Positions 8,622 through 16,620 of a DNA stretch of 27,333 nt are shown piece after piece. The position numbers were made by a program, and so were the translations under genes. The notes below the pieces were generated by a model that saw only the letters and a program-made list of their open reading frames with translations, had not been told where the DNA came from and searched no databases. Position 1 is the stretch's first letter; each line of letters opens with the position of its first letter. The stretch covers positions 1 to 27,333 of the forward strand of contig CAYNXB010000035.1 of the NCBI GenBank assembly GCA_964401045.1, read 5' to 3'. The DNA is from CAYNXB01 sp964401045. GTDB taxonomy: Bacteria > Pseudomonadota > Alphaproteobacteria > Sphingomonadales > Sphingomonadaceae.

Positions 8622-10118
8622 ATGCGCCAGATCGACCATTTCATCACCGGCGGAACGGGCGCCAGCGCGGCGCGCAAGGGCCCGGTGTTCGACCCCAACA
8701 GCGGCGCGGTGCAGGCCGAAGTCGCTTTCGGAGGCGCCGCGGAACTCCAGCGCGCCGTTGCCGCGATCGAGAAGGTTCAGCCGCAATGGGCGGCGACCAA
8801 TCCGCAGCGACGCGCACGCGTGCTGTTTCGCTTCAAGGACCTGGTCGAGCGCGAGATCGACGAACTCGCCCGGCTGCTGTCCTCCGAACACGGCAAGGTG
8901 CTGGCCGACGCGCGGGGTGACGTGCAGCGTGGGCTGGAGGTAATCGAGTTCGCCTGCGGCATCCCGCACGCGCAGAAAGGCGAGTTCAGCCTTGGTGCCG
9001 GGCCTGGGATCGATGTCTACTCGATGCGGGTGCCACTCGGTATCGGCGCGGGGATCACCCCGTTCAACTTCCCCGCGATGATTCCAATGTGGATGTTCGG
9101 CGTCGCGATTGCATGTGGCAACGGGTTCGTCCTAAAGCCGAGCGAGCGCGATCCAAGCCTTCCGGTGCGCCTCGCGGAGCTGATGCTCGAGGCTGGCGCG
9201 CCTGAAGGGCTGCTCCAGGTCGTCCATGGCGACAAGGAGATGGTCGACGCGATCCTCGACCATCCTGCGATCGCCGCGGTGAGCTTCGTCGGCTCGTCAG
9301 ACATCGCGCAATACGTCTATTCCCGCGGCACCGCGAACGGGAAACGGGTGCAGGCGATGGGCGGGGCGAAGAACCACGCAATCGTGATGCCCGATGCAGA
9401 CATGAGCCAGGTCGTCGCGGATCTCACCGGCGCGGCGTTCGGCTCGGCCGGGGAGCGCTGCATGGCCCTGCCGGTGGCGGTGCCGGTCGGCGAAGACGCC
9501 GCCGAGCGCCTGCGCGCCGCGCTGATCCCCGCGATCGAGGCGCTCCGGGTCGGCGTCTCGACCGATGCCGATGCGCACTATGGCCCGGTGGTCACCGCCA
9601 TCCACAAGGAGCGGATCGAAAACTGGATCGCCAAAGCCGAGGCGGAAGGCGCCGAACTGGTGCTCGATGGGCGCGGCTTCAGCCTCCAGGGCTACGAGCA
9701 GGGCTTCTTCATCGGGCCGACGCTGATCGACCATGTCACACCCGAGATGGACAGCTACCGTGAGGAGATCTTCGGCCCCGTGCTGCAGATCGTGCGCGCG
9801 AAGGACTTTGAGGAAGCGGTGCGCCTGCCGAGCGAGCATCAGTACGGCAACGGGGTCGCGATCTTCACCCGCAATGGCCACGCGGCGCGCGAATTCGCTG
9901 CGCGCGTGGAGGTCGGCATGGTCGGCGTCAACGTGCCGATCCCGGTGCCGGTCGCCTATCACACGTTCGGCGGGTGGAAGCGCTCGGCGTTCGGTGACAC
10001 CAATCAGCACGGCATGGAAGGCGTGAAGTTCTGGACCAAAGTCAAGACGGTGACCCAGCGTTGGCCCGATGGCGCGGCGAGCGGCGACAATGCCTTCGTC
10101 ATCCCGACGATGGCCTGA
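8622..10118 (+). CDS. mmsA: Methylmalonate-semialdehyde dehydrogenase (CoA-acylating)
   Basis: This 498-residue enzyme has the size and sequence of the ALDH superfamily member that converts methylmalonate semialdehyde, NAD+ and CoA to propionyl-CoA, the last step of valine breakdown. Visible marks are the NAD-binding stretch GIGAGITPFNFPAMIPMWMF (about 140-160), FVLKPSERDPS, SFVGSS, and the catalytic Cys280 in AGERCMALPVAV. The C-terminal region has GVNVPIPVPVAYHTFGGWKRS and FWTKVKTVTQRW, typical of MmsA. The ATG follows SD AGAGG (8611-8615). It is the first gene of the valine cluster but is separated from the other enzymes by two lipoprotein genes and ridA. The family call is sure. Use for myo-inositol or beta-alanine intermediates is possible, but mmsB and the HIBCH gene nearby favour valine. 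Confidence 0.95.
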   Translation: MRQIDHFITGGTGASAARKGPVFDPNSGAVQAEVAFGGAAELQRAVAAIEKVQPQWAATNPQRRARVLFRFKDLVEREIDELARLLSSEHGKVLADARGDVQRGLEVIEFACGIPHAQKGEFSLGAGPGIDVYSMRVPLGIGAGITPFNFPAMIPMWMFGVAIACGNGFVLKPSERDPSLPVRLAELMLEAGAPEGLLQVVHGDKEMVDAILDHPAIAAVSFVGSSDIAQYVYSRGTANGKRVQAMGGAKNHAIVMPDADMSQVVADLTGAAFGSAGERCMALPVAVPVGEDAAERLRAALIPAIEALRVGVSTDADAHYGPVVTAIHKERIENWIAKAEAEGAELVLDGRGFSLQGYEQGFFIGPTLIDHVTPEMDSYREEIFGPVLQIVRAKDFEEAVRLPSEHQYGNGVAIFTRNGHAAREFAARVEVGMVGVNVPIPVPVAYHTFGGWKRSAFGDTNQHGMEGVKFWTKVKTVTQRWPDGAASGDNAFVIPTMA

Positions 10119-10197
10119 TGTCGTTCGGGCGGCAGATTGAGGGATAGGGACGGGCGCCGGATCGTTTATCCTGCGATACAGCCAGAAGGAGCACCCG

Positions 10198-10674
10198 ATG
10201 CGCCAGTTGATACCCGCCGCTTTCCTGTTGCTCGCCGCGTGCGGCGGTGCCGACGAGCCGGCGCTGCCTTCGGGCGACGAAAGCCCGATCCCGGTCGAGC
10301 CCGATGGCGGCATCGGCGACGGCGCAACGCCTGCCGCAGAGCCGAGCGAGGCTACCGCCGCCGGCATCCCCGAAGCGCTGCGCGGCCGCTGGGGCCTCGT
10401 CGCGGCGGATTGTGAGCCCGGCCGCGCGGACGCCAAGGGCCTGCTGGTCATCAGCGCCGACAAGCTCAAATTCTACGAATCCGTCGGCACGCTCGGCGAA
10501 GCCAGCGAGCGCACGCCTGAGCGGATGCGCGCCAGCTTCGCCTTCACCGGCGAGGGGATGAACTGGAACCGCGAGATGACGCTCGAGGTGCAGGACGGGG
10601 GCAAGGCGCTGGTCCGTCAGGAATTCGGCGCCGACGCGGCTCCCGCGCCATTGCGCTACATACGCTGCCCGTGA
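10198..10674 (+). CDS. Small lipoprotein of unknown function
   Basis: The protein has 158 residues. A short hydrophobic signal is followed by a lipobox LAAC with the lipidated cysteine at position 15, so it should be a membrane-anchored periplasmic lipoprotein. Residues 16-55 are a low-complexity Pro/Asp/Glu/Ala linker. The folded part (about 56-158) begins EALRGRWGLVAADCEP, contains LLVISADKLKFYES and ends RYIRCP. The GRWG...DC...G...L.I....L.FYES layout suggests a small lipocalin-like or YceI-like beta-barrel, but I do not recognise a named family. Two cysteines (near the start and end of that domain) could form a disulfide. The ATG has a clear SD AAGGAG (10186-10191). It lies 79 bp after mmsA and 11 bp before the next lipoprotein gene, so it is probably in the same transcript. 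Confidence 0.85.
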   Translation: MRQLIPAAFLLLAACGGADEPALPSGDESPIPVEPDGGIGDGATPAAEPSEATAAGIPEALRGRWGLVAADCEPGRADAKGLLVISADKLKFYESVGTLGEASERTPERMRASFAFTGEGMNWNREMTLEVQDGGKALVRQEFGADAAPAPLRYIRCP

Positions 10675-10685
10675 AGGAAACGACC

Positions 10686-10982
10686 ATGCGAGCAACTGTC
10701 CTCGTTATCGCCTGCGCATTGCTGAGCGCCTGTGCCGTCACCCCGCCGCCCCGGGATGAACCGCCGCCGCGCCATGCCGGGGAATGCAGTGCCGACGCCG
10801 CTCAGCACCTGGTGGGCAGCAAGGCCACTGGTGAGACCGGTGCCGAACTCATGCGGCTCACCCACGCGACGACCTTGCGCTGGGTGCCGCCGCGCACTGC
10901 GGTGACGATGGATTTTCGCGCGGACCGGCTCACCGTGTCATACGACGACGATATGGTCATCACGCGCATCAGCTGCACTTAG
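10686..10982 (+). CDS. I78-family peptidase inhibitor, lipoprotein
   Basis: The protein has 98 residues with a lipobox LSAC (lipidated Cys16). The mature part begins with a Pro-rich linker and then shows the layout of the I78 inhibitor family (Aspergillus elastase inhibitor type): GECSADAAQHLVGSKAT near the start, RWVPPRTAVTMDFRADRLTV in the middle and a final ITRISC. The two cysteines (GEC and ISC) are placed as in the family, where they can form a disulfide. It would inhibit serine peptidases in the periplasm; the target is unknown. The start chosen is ATG 10686, with GGAAA upstream and inside the gap after the previous stop. A GTG at 10671 overlapping that stop is less likely because it would put charged residues ahead of the signal. 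It sits inside the valine cluster, an unexpected place for an inhibitor. Confidence 0.85.
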   Translation: MRATVLVIACALLSACAVTPPPRDEPPPRHAGECSADAAQHLVGSKATGETGAELMRLTHATTLRWVPPRTAVTMDFRADRLTVSYDDDMVITRISCT

Positions 10983-10999
10983 CAGGAAAGGGGATTGGG

Positions 11000-11386
11000 A
11001 TGGGGAACAGGCAAAGGATCGCGCCGCTTTCGAAATTCGAGGCGGAAGTGGGCTTCACGCGCGGGCTTCGCGTCGGCGACCGGATCGAGATCGCGGGCAC
11101 CACCGGCGCGGAAGAGGATGGCTCGATCTCGCCCGACGCCGGGCGCCAGGCAGACCGCTGCTACGAGCTGATCAAGCGCTATATCGAGGAACTGGGCGGC
11201 ACGATGGAGGACGTGGTGCGGGTGCGCATGTTCGTCACCGACATCGCCGATGCGGACGCGGTGAGCGCGGCGTTCACCCGCGCGTTGTCGCATGTTCGCC
11301 CGACCGGCACGCTGGTGGCCATTTCTGGCCTCTATGTTCCCGAACTGAAGGTGGAGATCGAGGCGGAGGCCGTGGTCGGCGGATGA
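11000..11386 (+). CDS. RidA/YjgF/UK114-family protein
   Basis: The protein has 128 residues, the usual RidA length. RidA proteins hydrolyse reactive enamine/imine intermediates released by PLP enzymes, or act on related substrates. Visible features are IEIAGTTG (early strand), the central helix with YELIKRYIEELGG, VVRVRMFVTD, and the C-terminal signature HVRPTGTLVAISGLYVPELK followed by VEIEAEAVV. Arg100 sits where the substrate-carboxylate-binding Arg of RidA lies. A purine-rich SD (AGGAAAGGGG) precedes ATG 11000. Its stop overlaps the next gene's start by 4 bp (ATGA), so it is translated with the acyl-CoA dehydrogenase. That linkage suggests a clean-up role in branched-chain amino acid metabolism, but the exact subfamily and substrate cannot be set from sequence alone. 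Confidence 0.93.
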   Translation: MGNRQRIAPLSKFEAEVGFTRGLRVGDRIEIAGTTGAEEDGSISPDAGRQADRCYELIKRYIEELGGTMEDVVRVRMFVTDIADADAVSAAFTRALSHVRPTGTLVAISGLYVPELKVEIEAEAVVGG

Positions 11387-12525
11387 ACCAGTTCTCGCTC
11401 ACGGACGACCAACTCGCGATCCAGGAGATGGCGCGGCGGTTTACCGCCGACGCGATCACGCCGCACGCCGCCGAGTGGGACGAGCGGCACATCTTCCCGC
11501 GCGACACGATCCGGGCAGCAGCGGAGCTGGGTTTCGGGGCGATCTACGTGGGCGAGGAGAGTGGCGGGATCGGGCTTGGCCGGCTCGAGGCCGCGCTGAT
11601 CATGGAAGCGATGGCCTATGGCTGCCCTTCCACGAGCGCGTTCATCTCGATCCACAACATGGCCGCGTGGATGATCGACACCTACGGCTCGGCGGCGGTG
11701 AAGGCTCAGTACTTGCCCTCGCTCGTGACGATGGAGCGGATGGCGAGCTACTGCCTGACGGAGCCTTCGTCCGGATCGGACGCGGCGGCGCTCAAGACCC
11801 GGGCGGTGCGCGATGGCGAGGATTACGTCGTCACGGGCACCAAGCAGTTCATCTCGGGCGGCGGCGAGAACGAGCTTTACGTGACGATGGTCCGCACCGG
11901 CGAGGAGGGTCCGCGCGGAATCTCTTGCCTCGTGATCGAGAAGGACATGCCCGGCGTTTCGTTCGGCGCGCAGGAGAAGAAGCTGGGATGGCATTCGCAG
12001 CCGACCGCGGCGCTGATCCTTGAGGACGTTCGCGTGCCAGCGGGCAACCGGATCGGCGACGAGGGCGAGGGTTTTCGCATCGCAATGGCCGGGCTCGACG
12101 GCGGGCGCATCAACATCGGCGCGTGCTCGCTCGGTGGGGCTCAGCGCTGCCTCGATGAATCAGTTGCTTACACCAAGGATCGCAAGCAGTTTGGCAAGCC
12201 GATCGCGGACTTCCAGAACACCCAGTTCACCCTTGCCGACATGGCGACCGACCTCGAAGCGGCGCGCGCGCTGCTCTATCTCGCGGCGGTCAAGGTGACG
12301 GAGAACGCGCCCGACAAGACCCGTTTCGCAGCAATGGCCAAGCGCCTCGCCACCGATTCCGGCAGCGCGATCGTCGACCGCGCGCTGCAACTCCATGGCG
12401 GCTACGGCTACTTGCAGGACTATCCGATCGAGCGCTTCTGGCGCGACTTGCGCGTGCATTCGATTCTCGAAGGCACCAACCAGGTGATGCGGATGATCGT
12501 CGGGCGGGACTTGTTGCGGCAATGA
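11383..12525 (+). CDS. Acyl-CoA dehydrogenase, probably isobutyryl-CoA dehydrogenase
   Basis: This 380-residue flavoenzyme has full ACAD architecture. The N-terminal helical domain is followed by YCLTEPSSGSDAAALKTRA (first ACAD signature), TGTKQFISGGG, the RKQFGKPIADFQNTQF stretch, the second signature QLHGGYGYLQDYPIERFWRD, and the catalytic base Glu363 in LEGTNQ. It would oxidise isobutyryl-CoA to methacrylyl-CoA with FAD, passing electrons to ETF. Substrate choice is inferred from its neighbours: HIBCH, enoyl-CoA hydratase, mmsB and mmsA together make the valine route. A 2-methylbutyryl-CoA activity is also possible. It starts with ATGA overlapping ridA and ends with ATGA overlapping the hydrolase gene, so translation is probably coupled on both sides. 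Confidence 0.93.
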   Translation: MNQFSLTDDQLAIQEMARRFTADAITPHAAEWDERHIFPRDTIRAAAELGFGAIYVGEESGGIGLGRLEAALIMEAMAYGCPSTSAFISIHNMAAWMIDTYGSAAVKAQYLPSLVTMERMASYCLTEPSSGSDAAALKTRAVRDGEDYVVTGTKQFISGGGENELYVTMVRTGEEGPRGISCLVIEKDMPGVSFGAQEKKLGWHSQPTAALILEDVRVPAGNRIGDEGEGFRIAMAGLDGGRINIGACSLGGAQRCLDESVAYTKDRKQFGKPIADFQNTQFTLADMATDLEAARALLYLAAVKVTENAPDKTRFAAMAKRLATDSGSAIVDRALQLHGGYGYLQDYPIERFWRDLRVHSILEGTNQVMRMIVGRDLLRQ

Positions 12526-13565
12526 GCGAGCTGTTGGTTGAGCGTGAGGGCGCGGCCGGGCGGCTGTCGCTCAATCGTCCGAAGGCGATCCACGCGCTTA
12601 CGCTTGGGATGTGCCGGGCCATGATCGCGGCGCTGCGGGAATGGCGCGACGATGACGCGGTCCAGGCGATCCTGATCGATCACGCCGAGGGGCGGGGGTT
12701 CTGCGCCGGCGGCGACATCGGCCTGCTGCGCAAGTCCGCGCTCGAAGACGGCGGCGCGGCCGGGCGGCGGTTCTTCTTCGAGGAATACCGCCTCAACCAC
12801 CTGATCTTCTCCTATCCCAAGCCCACGGTCGCGTTCATGGACGGGATCACGATGGGCGGCGGCGTCGGGATCGCGCTCCCGGCGAAGTTCCGCGTTGCGA
12901 CTGAGAACACCCGGCTGGCCATGCCCGAGACGGGGATCGGCTTGTTTCCTGACGTCGGCGGCGGGTGGTATCTCTCGCGCTTGCCGGGCCGCCTTGGGCA
13001 GTTCCTGGCGCTCACCGGCGCACGGCTCGATGGCGCGGAATGCCTGTGGGCGGGGCTCGCGACGCACTACTTGCCGCACGACCGGCTTGTGGAGGCCAAG
13101 GCGCGCATCGCCGAGCATCCGGCCCGCGCCGCCGGGATCCTCGCTGACCTGGCGATCGTTCCGCCGCCAGCGCGGATCGAAGGCAATGCGACACGCGTCG
13201 CCAAGCTGTTCGCTTCGGACCGCTACGAGGATATCATCGCTGCGCTCGAAGCCGACGGCGGCGAGTGGGCGCAGAAGGAATTGGCGACGCTCTCGACCAA
13301 AAGCCCGCAGACCTGCAAGGTCGCGCTGCGCGAACTGGCGGAAAGCCAGAAGCTGGCCGATTTCGCCGACGAGATGCGCATGGAATATCGCGTCGCCTCG
13401 CGGGTGTTGATGCGGCCCGATTTCGCCGAGGGCGTGCGCGCGGTGATCGTCGACAAGACCAATGACCCCAAGTGGGATCCGGCGCGGCCTGAGGAGGTGA
13501 GCGATGCCCTGCTCGACGCGATCTTTGCGCCGCTGCCGCAAGACGAGGAATGGAACCCGCTATGA
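12522..13565 (+). CDS. 3-hydroxyisobutyryl-CoA hydrolase (HIBCH type)
   Basis: This 347-residue crotonase-superfamily protein has the HIBCH arrangement. LSLNRPKAIHALT opens the fold, GFCAGGDIGLL forms the first oxyanion-hole strand, GITMGGGVGIALPAKFRVAT the second, and MPETGIGLFPDVGGGWYL carries Glu136 and Asp144, matching the catalytic Glu and Asp known from human HIBCH. The C-terminal region with KSPQTCKVALRE and FAEGVRAVIVDK is absent from short enoyl-CoA hydratases and marks the HIBCH branch. It releases free 3-hydroxyisobutyrate from its CoA ester, which lowers toxic methacrylyl-CoA and supplies MmsB. It overlaps its neighbours by 4 bp at each end (ATGA at 12522 and 13562). Confidence 0.94.
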   Translation: MSELLVEREGAAGRLSLNRPKAIHALTLGMCRAMIAALREWRDDDAVQAILIDHAEGRGFCAGGDIGLLRKSALEDGGAAGRRFFFEEYRLNHLIFSYPKPTVAFMDGITMGGGVGIALPAKFRVATENTRLAMPETGIGLFPDVGGGWYLSRLPGRLGQFLALTGARLDGAECLWAGLATHYLPHDRLVEAKARIAEHPARAAGILADLAIVPPPARIEGNATRVAKLFASDRYEDIIAALEADGGEWAQKELATLSTKSPQTCKVALRELAESQKLADFADEMRMEYRVASRVLMRPDFAEGVRAVIVDKTNDPKWDPARPEEVSDALLDAIFAPLPQDEEWNPL

Positions 13566-14341
13566 GCTATGAGACCATCCTGGTCGAACAACGCGGCGCG
13601 GTGACGCTGGTCACGCTCAACCGGCCCGAGGCCCTCAACGCGCTCAATTCGCATGTTCTCGGCGAGTTGGTCGAGGCATTCCGGGCCTACGACGCCGACC
13701 CGGGCCAGCGCTGCCTGGTGATCACCGGCAGCGGCGAGAAGGCCTTCGCCGCCGGCGCCGACATCAAGGAGATGGCGGACAAGCCCGCAGCCGACTTCTA
13801 TCGTGAGGACTTCTTCTCCGGCTGGCAAAGCGGTGTCGTCGCCACGCGCAAGCCGTGGATCGCAGCGGTCAACGGCTTCGCGCTCGGCGGCGGATGTGAG
13901 CTCGCGATGATGGCCGATTTCATCATCGCCGCAGATAGCGCACAGTTCGGCCAGCCCGAGGTACAGCTCGGCGTGGGGCCGGGCATGGGCGGCTCGCAGC
14001 GGCTCACCCGCGCGATCGGCAAGGCCAAGGCGATGGAGATGTGCCTCACCGGCCGTCGCATGGGCGCCGAGGAGGCCGAACGCGCCGGGCTGGTGGCGCG
14101 GGTCGTCCCGGCGGCGGGGCTGCTTGTCGCTGCGCTCGAGACGGCCGGCAAGATCGCCGGAATGCCGCCGCTGGCCGCGATCGCGGTCAAGGAGATGGTC
14201 AACGCGGCGATGGAACTGCCGCTCGGCGAAGGCATCCGTTTCGAACGGCGCTTATTCCAGGTTCTCGCCGCGACCGAGGACAAGGCTGAGGGGATGCGCG
14301 CGTTCGTCGAGAAGCGGCCGGGTCAGTGGAAGGGGCGCTGA
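13562..14341 (+). CDS. Enoyl-CoA hydratase (short-chain, crotonase)
   Basis: The protein has 259 residues from ATG 13562. This start gives a 4-bp ATGA overlap with the previous stop and the usual N-terminus MSYETILVE; an upstream ATG at 13550 would add only MEPA and lies inside the previous gene. Both crotonase glutamates are present: Glu113 in GGGCELAMMADF and Glu133 in FGQPEVQLG. Oxyanion-hole stretches are KAFAAGADIKEM and NGFALGGGC. In the cluster it would hydrate methacrylyl-CoA to 3-hydroxyisobutyryl-CoA. General short-chain beta-oxidation activity is also likely. The segment GVGPGMGGSQRL replaces the more common GTIPGAGGTQRL, a small difference close to the active-site loop. The next gene begins 1 bp after the stop. 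Confidence 0.94.
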   Translation: MSYETILVEQRGAVTLVTLNRPEALNALNSHVLGELVEAFRAYDADPGQRCLVITGSGEKAFAAGADIKEMADKPAADFYREDFFSGWQSGVVATRKPWIAAVNGFALGGGCELAMMADFIIAADSAQFGQPEVQLGVGPGMGGSQRLTRAIGKAKAMEMCLTGRRMGAEEAERAGLVARVVPAAGLLVAALETAGKIAGMPPLAAIAVKEMVNAAMELPLGEGIRFERRLFQVLAATEDKAEGMRAFVEKRPGQWKGR

Positions 14342-14342
14342 C

Positions 14343-15209
14343 ATGAAGATCGCCTTCATCGGCCTCGGCAACATGGGCGGCGGGATGGCTGCGAACCTCG
14401 TCAAAGCCGGGCACGAGGTGCGCGCATTCGACCTCTCGGGAGCAGCGATCGAACGCGCGAAATCGAATGGCTGCGAGGCGTTCCTCACCGCAAACGAAGC
14501 GGCGGAGGGCGTCGGGGCGGTGGTCTCGATGCTGCCCAACGGCAAGATCGTCGACCAAGTCTATGCCAGCGACGTTATTGGTCAGGCACCGCAGGACGCA
14601 ATCCTGATCGACTGCTCGACGATCGACGTCGCGACTGCGCGCAAGGTCGAAACCAGTGCTACAGCAGCGGGCTACGCGATGGTCGACGCGCCCGTTTCGG
14701 GCGGGATCGCCGCAGCCGATGCGGGCACGCTCACCTTCATGGTCGGCGGCACCGCGGAGGCGTTTCGCGCGGCCGAGCCGATCTTCCAGGCGATGGGCAA
14801 AGCGGTAATCCATGCCGGTGGCGCTGGGGCGGGGCAGGCGGCGAAGATCTGCAACAACATGATCCTCGGCGCGACGATGATCGCCACTTGCGAGGCGTTT
14901 GACCTGGCCAAGAAGCTCGGGCTCGACCTGCAGACGTTCTACGACATTTCGAGCCAGGCATCGGGCCAGAGCTGGTCGATGACCTCATATTGCCCTGTCC
15001 CGGGTGTCGGACCGGAAACGCCCGCCGACCACGATTACCAGGGCGGGTTCGCGGCCGCGCTGATGCTCAAGGACCTGAAACTGGCGATGGCTGCAGCCGC
15101 CGATGCCGGAGCGAACGTGCCGATGGGCGCGCTCGCCGAGCGGCTTTACGATGCGTTTGCCGCCGAGCACGGCACGAGCGATTTCTCGGGAATCATCAAA
15201 ACCCTGTAA
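14343..15209 (+). CDS. mmsB: 3-hydroxyisobutyrate dehydrogenase
   Basis: The protein has 288 residues. The N-terminal Rossmann motif FIGLGNMGGGMAANLVKAGH (residues 5-24) fits an NAD-preferring beta-hydroxyacid dehydrogenase, with the acidic Asp30 at the end of the second strand. The substrate motif DAPVSGGIAAADAGTL follows (about 115-130), and the catalytic Lys168 lies in GAGQAAKICNN. It oxidises free 3-hydroxyisobutyrate to methylmalonate semialdehyde, the substrate of MmsA at the start of the cluster. The frame is open upstream to 14124, but ATG 14343 fits the family start and lies 1 bp after the hydratase stop. It is the last clear enzyme gene of the valine operon; no terminator is seen after it. 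Confidence 0.95.
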   Translation: MKIAFIGLGNMGGGMAANLVKAGHEVRAFDLSGAAIERAKSNGCEAFLTANEAAEGVGAVVSMLPNGKIVDQVYASDVIGQAPQDAILIDCSTIDVATARKVETSATAAGYAMVDAPVSGGIAAADAGTLTFMVGGTAEAFRAAEPIFQAMGKAVIHAGGAGAGQAAKICNNMILGATMIATCEAFDLAKKLGLDLQTFYDISSQASGQSWSMTSYCPVPGVGPETPADHDYQGGFAAALMLKDLKLAMAAAADAGANVPMGALAERLYDAFAAEHGTSDFSGIIKTL

Positions 15210-15306
15210 CGGTTCGTCGCTTCCGGCCAGACGGCGCGCGACGCGTCATCGGCCTGTCTTGTCCGCCGCTCAATGCCTCACGCACATCCGACTCAGGAGC
15301 ATGCCG

Positions 15307-16620
15307 ATGCCCCATCTCGACCGCCGCAGCTTCCTTGCCGCCTCGAGCGCTTTCGCAGCGCTGATCGCCAGCGGTTGCACCGCGCGCGGCAATCTGGGCG
15401 GAGGTGCGGGTTTCGCAGGCTATGGCGCTTTGCAGACAGATCCCGCGGGCGTGCTCGACCTGCCGCAGGGCTTTTCGTACCGCGTGATTTCACGCCTGGG
15501 TGACGCGATGGATGACGGTGGCACGGTGCCCGACAACGCGGACGGGATGGGTGCGTTCGCGCTTCCCCGGGGCAAGATCGCGCTCGTCCGCAACCACGAG
15601 CTGATGCCGGGCAAGGACGGCGGCGGAGCGCATGGACCGGCTTACGATACCGTCGCTCGCAGCCTGATCCCGCTGCCGGGAGGGACCACGACGGTGGTGC
15701 TCGATCCGGCGACGCTGGAAGTCGAGCGGCAGTTCCGCTCGCTCTCCGGCACGATCCGCAATTGCGCGGGGGGCACTACGCCCTGGGGCAGTTGGCTCTC
15801 CTGCGAGGAGAACGTCTCCCGCGCCGATGGGCGGATCAACAAGGACCACGGCTACGTGTTCGAAGTGCCCGCGGCCGCCACCGGTCCCGTCGATCCCGTG
15901 CCTCTCAAGGCAATGGGACGCTTCTATCACGAGGCGGCCGCGGTCGATCCCGCGACGGGCGTGGTTTATATGACCGAGGATCGCGAGAACGGCCTTCTTT
16001 ATCGCTTCATTCCCAATCTGCGCGGCAAGCTGGCGGAGGGGGGCAAGCTACAGGCGCTCGCGATCGGGGGCTTGGCCGACAGTCGCAACTGGAAAGGCGT
16101 GACGTTCGTGCCCGGCACCTGGCAGGAAGCCCGCTGGGTCGATCTCGACGACGTCGAGGCGCCTGAGGATGATCTTCGCCAACGCGGCGCTGCCGCCGGG
16201 GCGTTGTTGTTCGCGCGCGGCGAGGGCATCCACATGGGCAGTGGCGAACTCTATTTTTGCTGCACCTCGGGCGGCACGGCGAAGCTGGGACAAGTATTCC
16301 GGCTGGTGCCGGGGCGCGGCAGGGCGGATCGGCTGCAACTGTTCTTCGAGAGCACCAGCGTCGATCAGTTCAACTATGGCGACAATCTCACCGTCGCGCC
16401 GAATGGCCATCTGATCGTGTGCGAGGACCAGTACACCCAGGATGTCGACAACCACTTGCGCGGGATTACGCCGCGAGGAAACGCCTATGCCTTCGGGCGC
16501 CTACGGTTGCAGACGGAGCTCGCCGGTGCATGCTATTCGCCCGACGGAAAAGTGCTGTTCGTCAACGCCTATAGCCCGGCGATGACGCTCGCGATCACGG
16601 GGCCGTGGGCCCGAGCGTAG
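15307..16620 (+). CDS. Tat-exported PhoX/DUF839-family protein
   Basis: The protein has 437 residues. The N-terminus DRRSFLAASSAFAALIASGC is a twin-arginine signal, perhaps with a weak lipobox (ASGC). The rest matches the DUF839/PhoX group of calcium/iron-dependent phosphatases with a beta-propeller fold: GFSYRVIS near the start, ADGMGAFALP, ALVRNHEL, WGSWLSCEEN, GRFYHEAAAVDP, VYMTEDRENGLLYRF and GNLTV-like DNLTVAPNGHLIVCEDQ. It is shorter than classical PhoX, so the substrate is uncertain. ATG 15307 is chosen because SD AGGAG (15295-15299) is 7 nt away, whereas ATG 15301 is only 1 nt from it. It lies 97 bp after mmsB. Its 3' end overlaps the convergent ppx gene by 26 bp, so the two transcripts are complementary at their ends. 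The polyphosphate genes next door fit a phosphate-related role. Confidence 0.88.
   Translation: MPHLDRRSFLAASSAFAALIASGCTARGNLGGGAGFAGYGALQTDPAGVLDLPQGFSYRVISRLGDAMDDGGTVPDNADGMGAFALPRGKIALVRNHELMPGKDGGGAHGPAYDTVARSLIPLPGGTTTVVLDPATLEVERQFRSLSGTIRNCAGGTTPWGSWLSCEENVSRADGRINKDHGYVFEVPAAATGPVDPVPLKAMGRFYHEAAAVDPATGVVYMTEDRENGLLYRFIPNLRGKLAEGGKLQALAIGGLADSRNWKGVTFVPGTWQEARWVDLDDVEAPEDDLRQRGAAAGALLFARGEGIHMGSGELYFCCTSGGTAKLGQVFRLVPGRGRADRLQLFFESTSVDQFNYGDNLTVAPNGHLIVCEDQYTQDVDNHLRGITPRGNAYAFGRLRLQTELAGACYSPDGKVLFVNAYSPAMTLAITGPWARA

Noticed and set aside
10119..10197. Promoter or terminator between mmsA and the lipoprotein gene
   Set aside because: No stem with a T-run and no convincing -35/-10 pair is visible. 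The gap is short enough for read-through.
9297..10469. Minus-strand frame of 390 codons opposite mmsA
   Set aside because: It is a GC-rich shadow of mmsA and the lipoprotein gene, with no recognisable motif.
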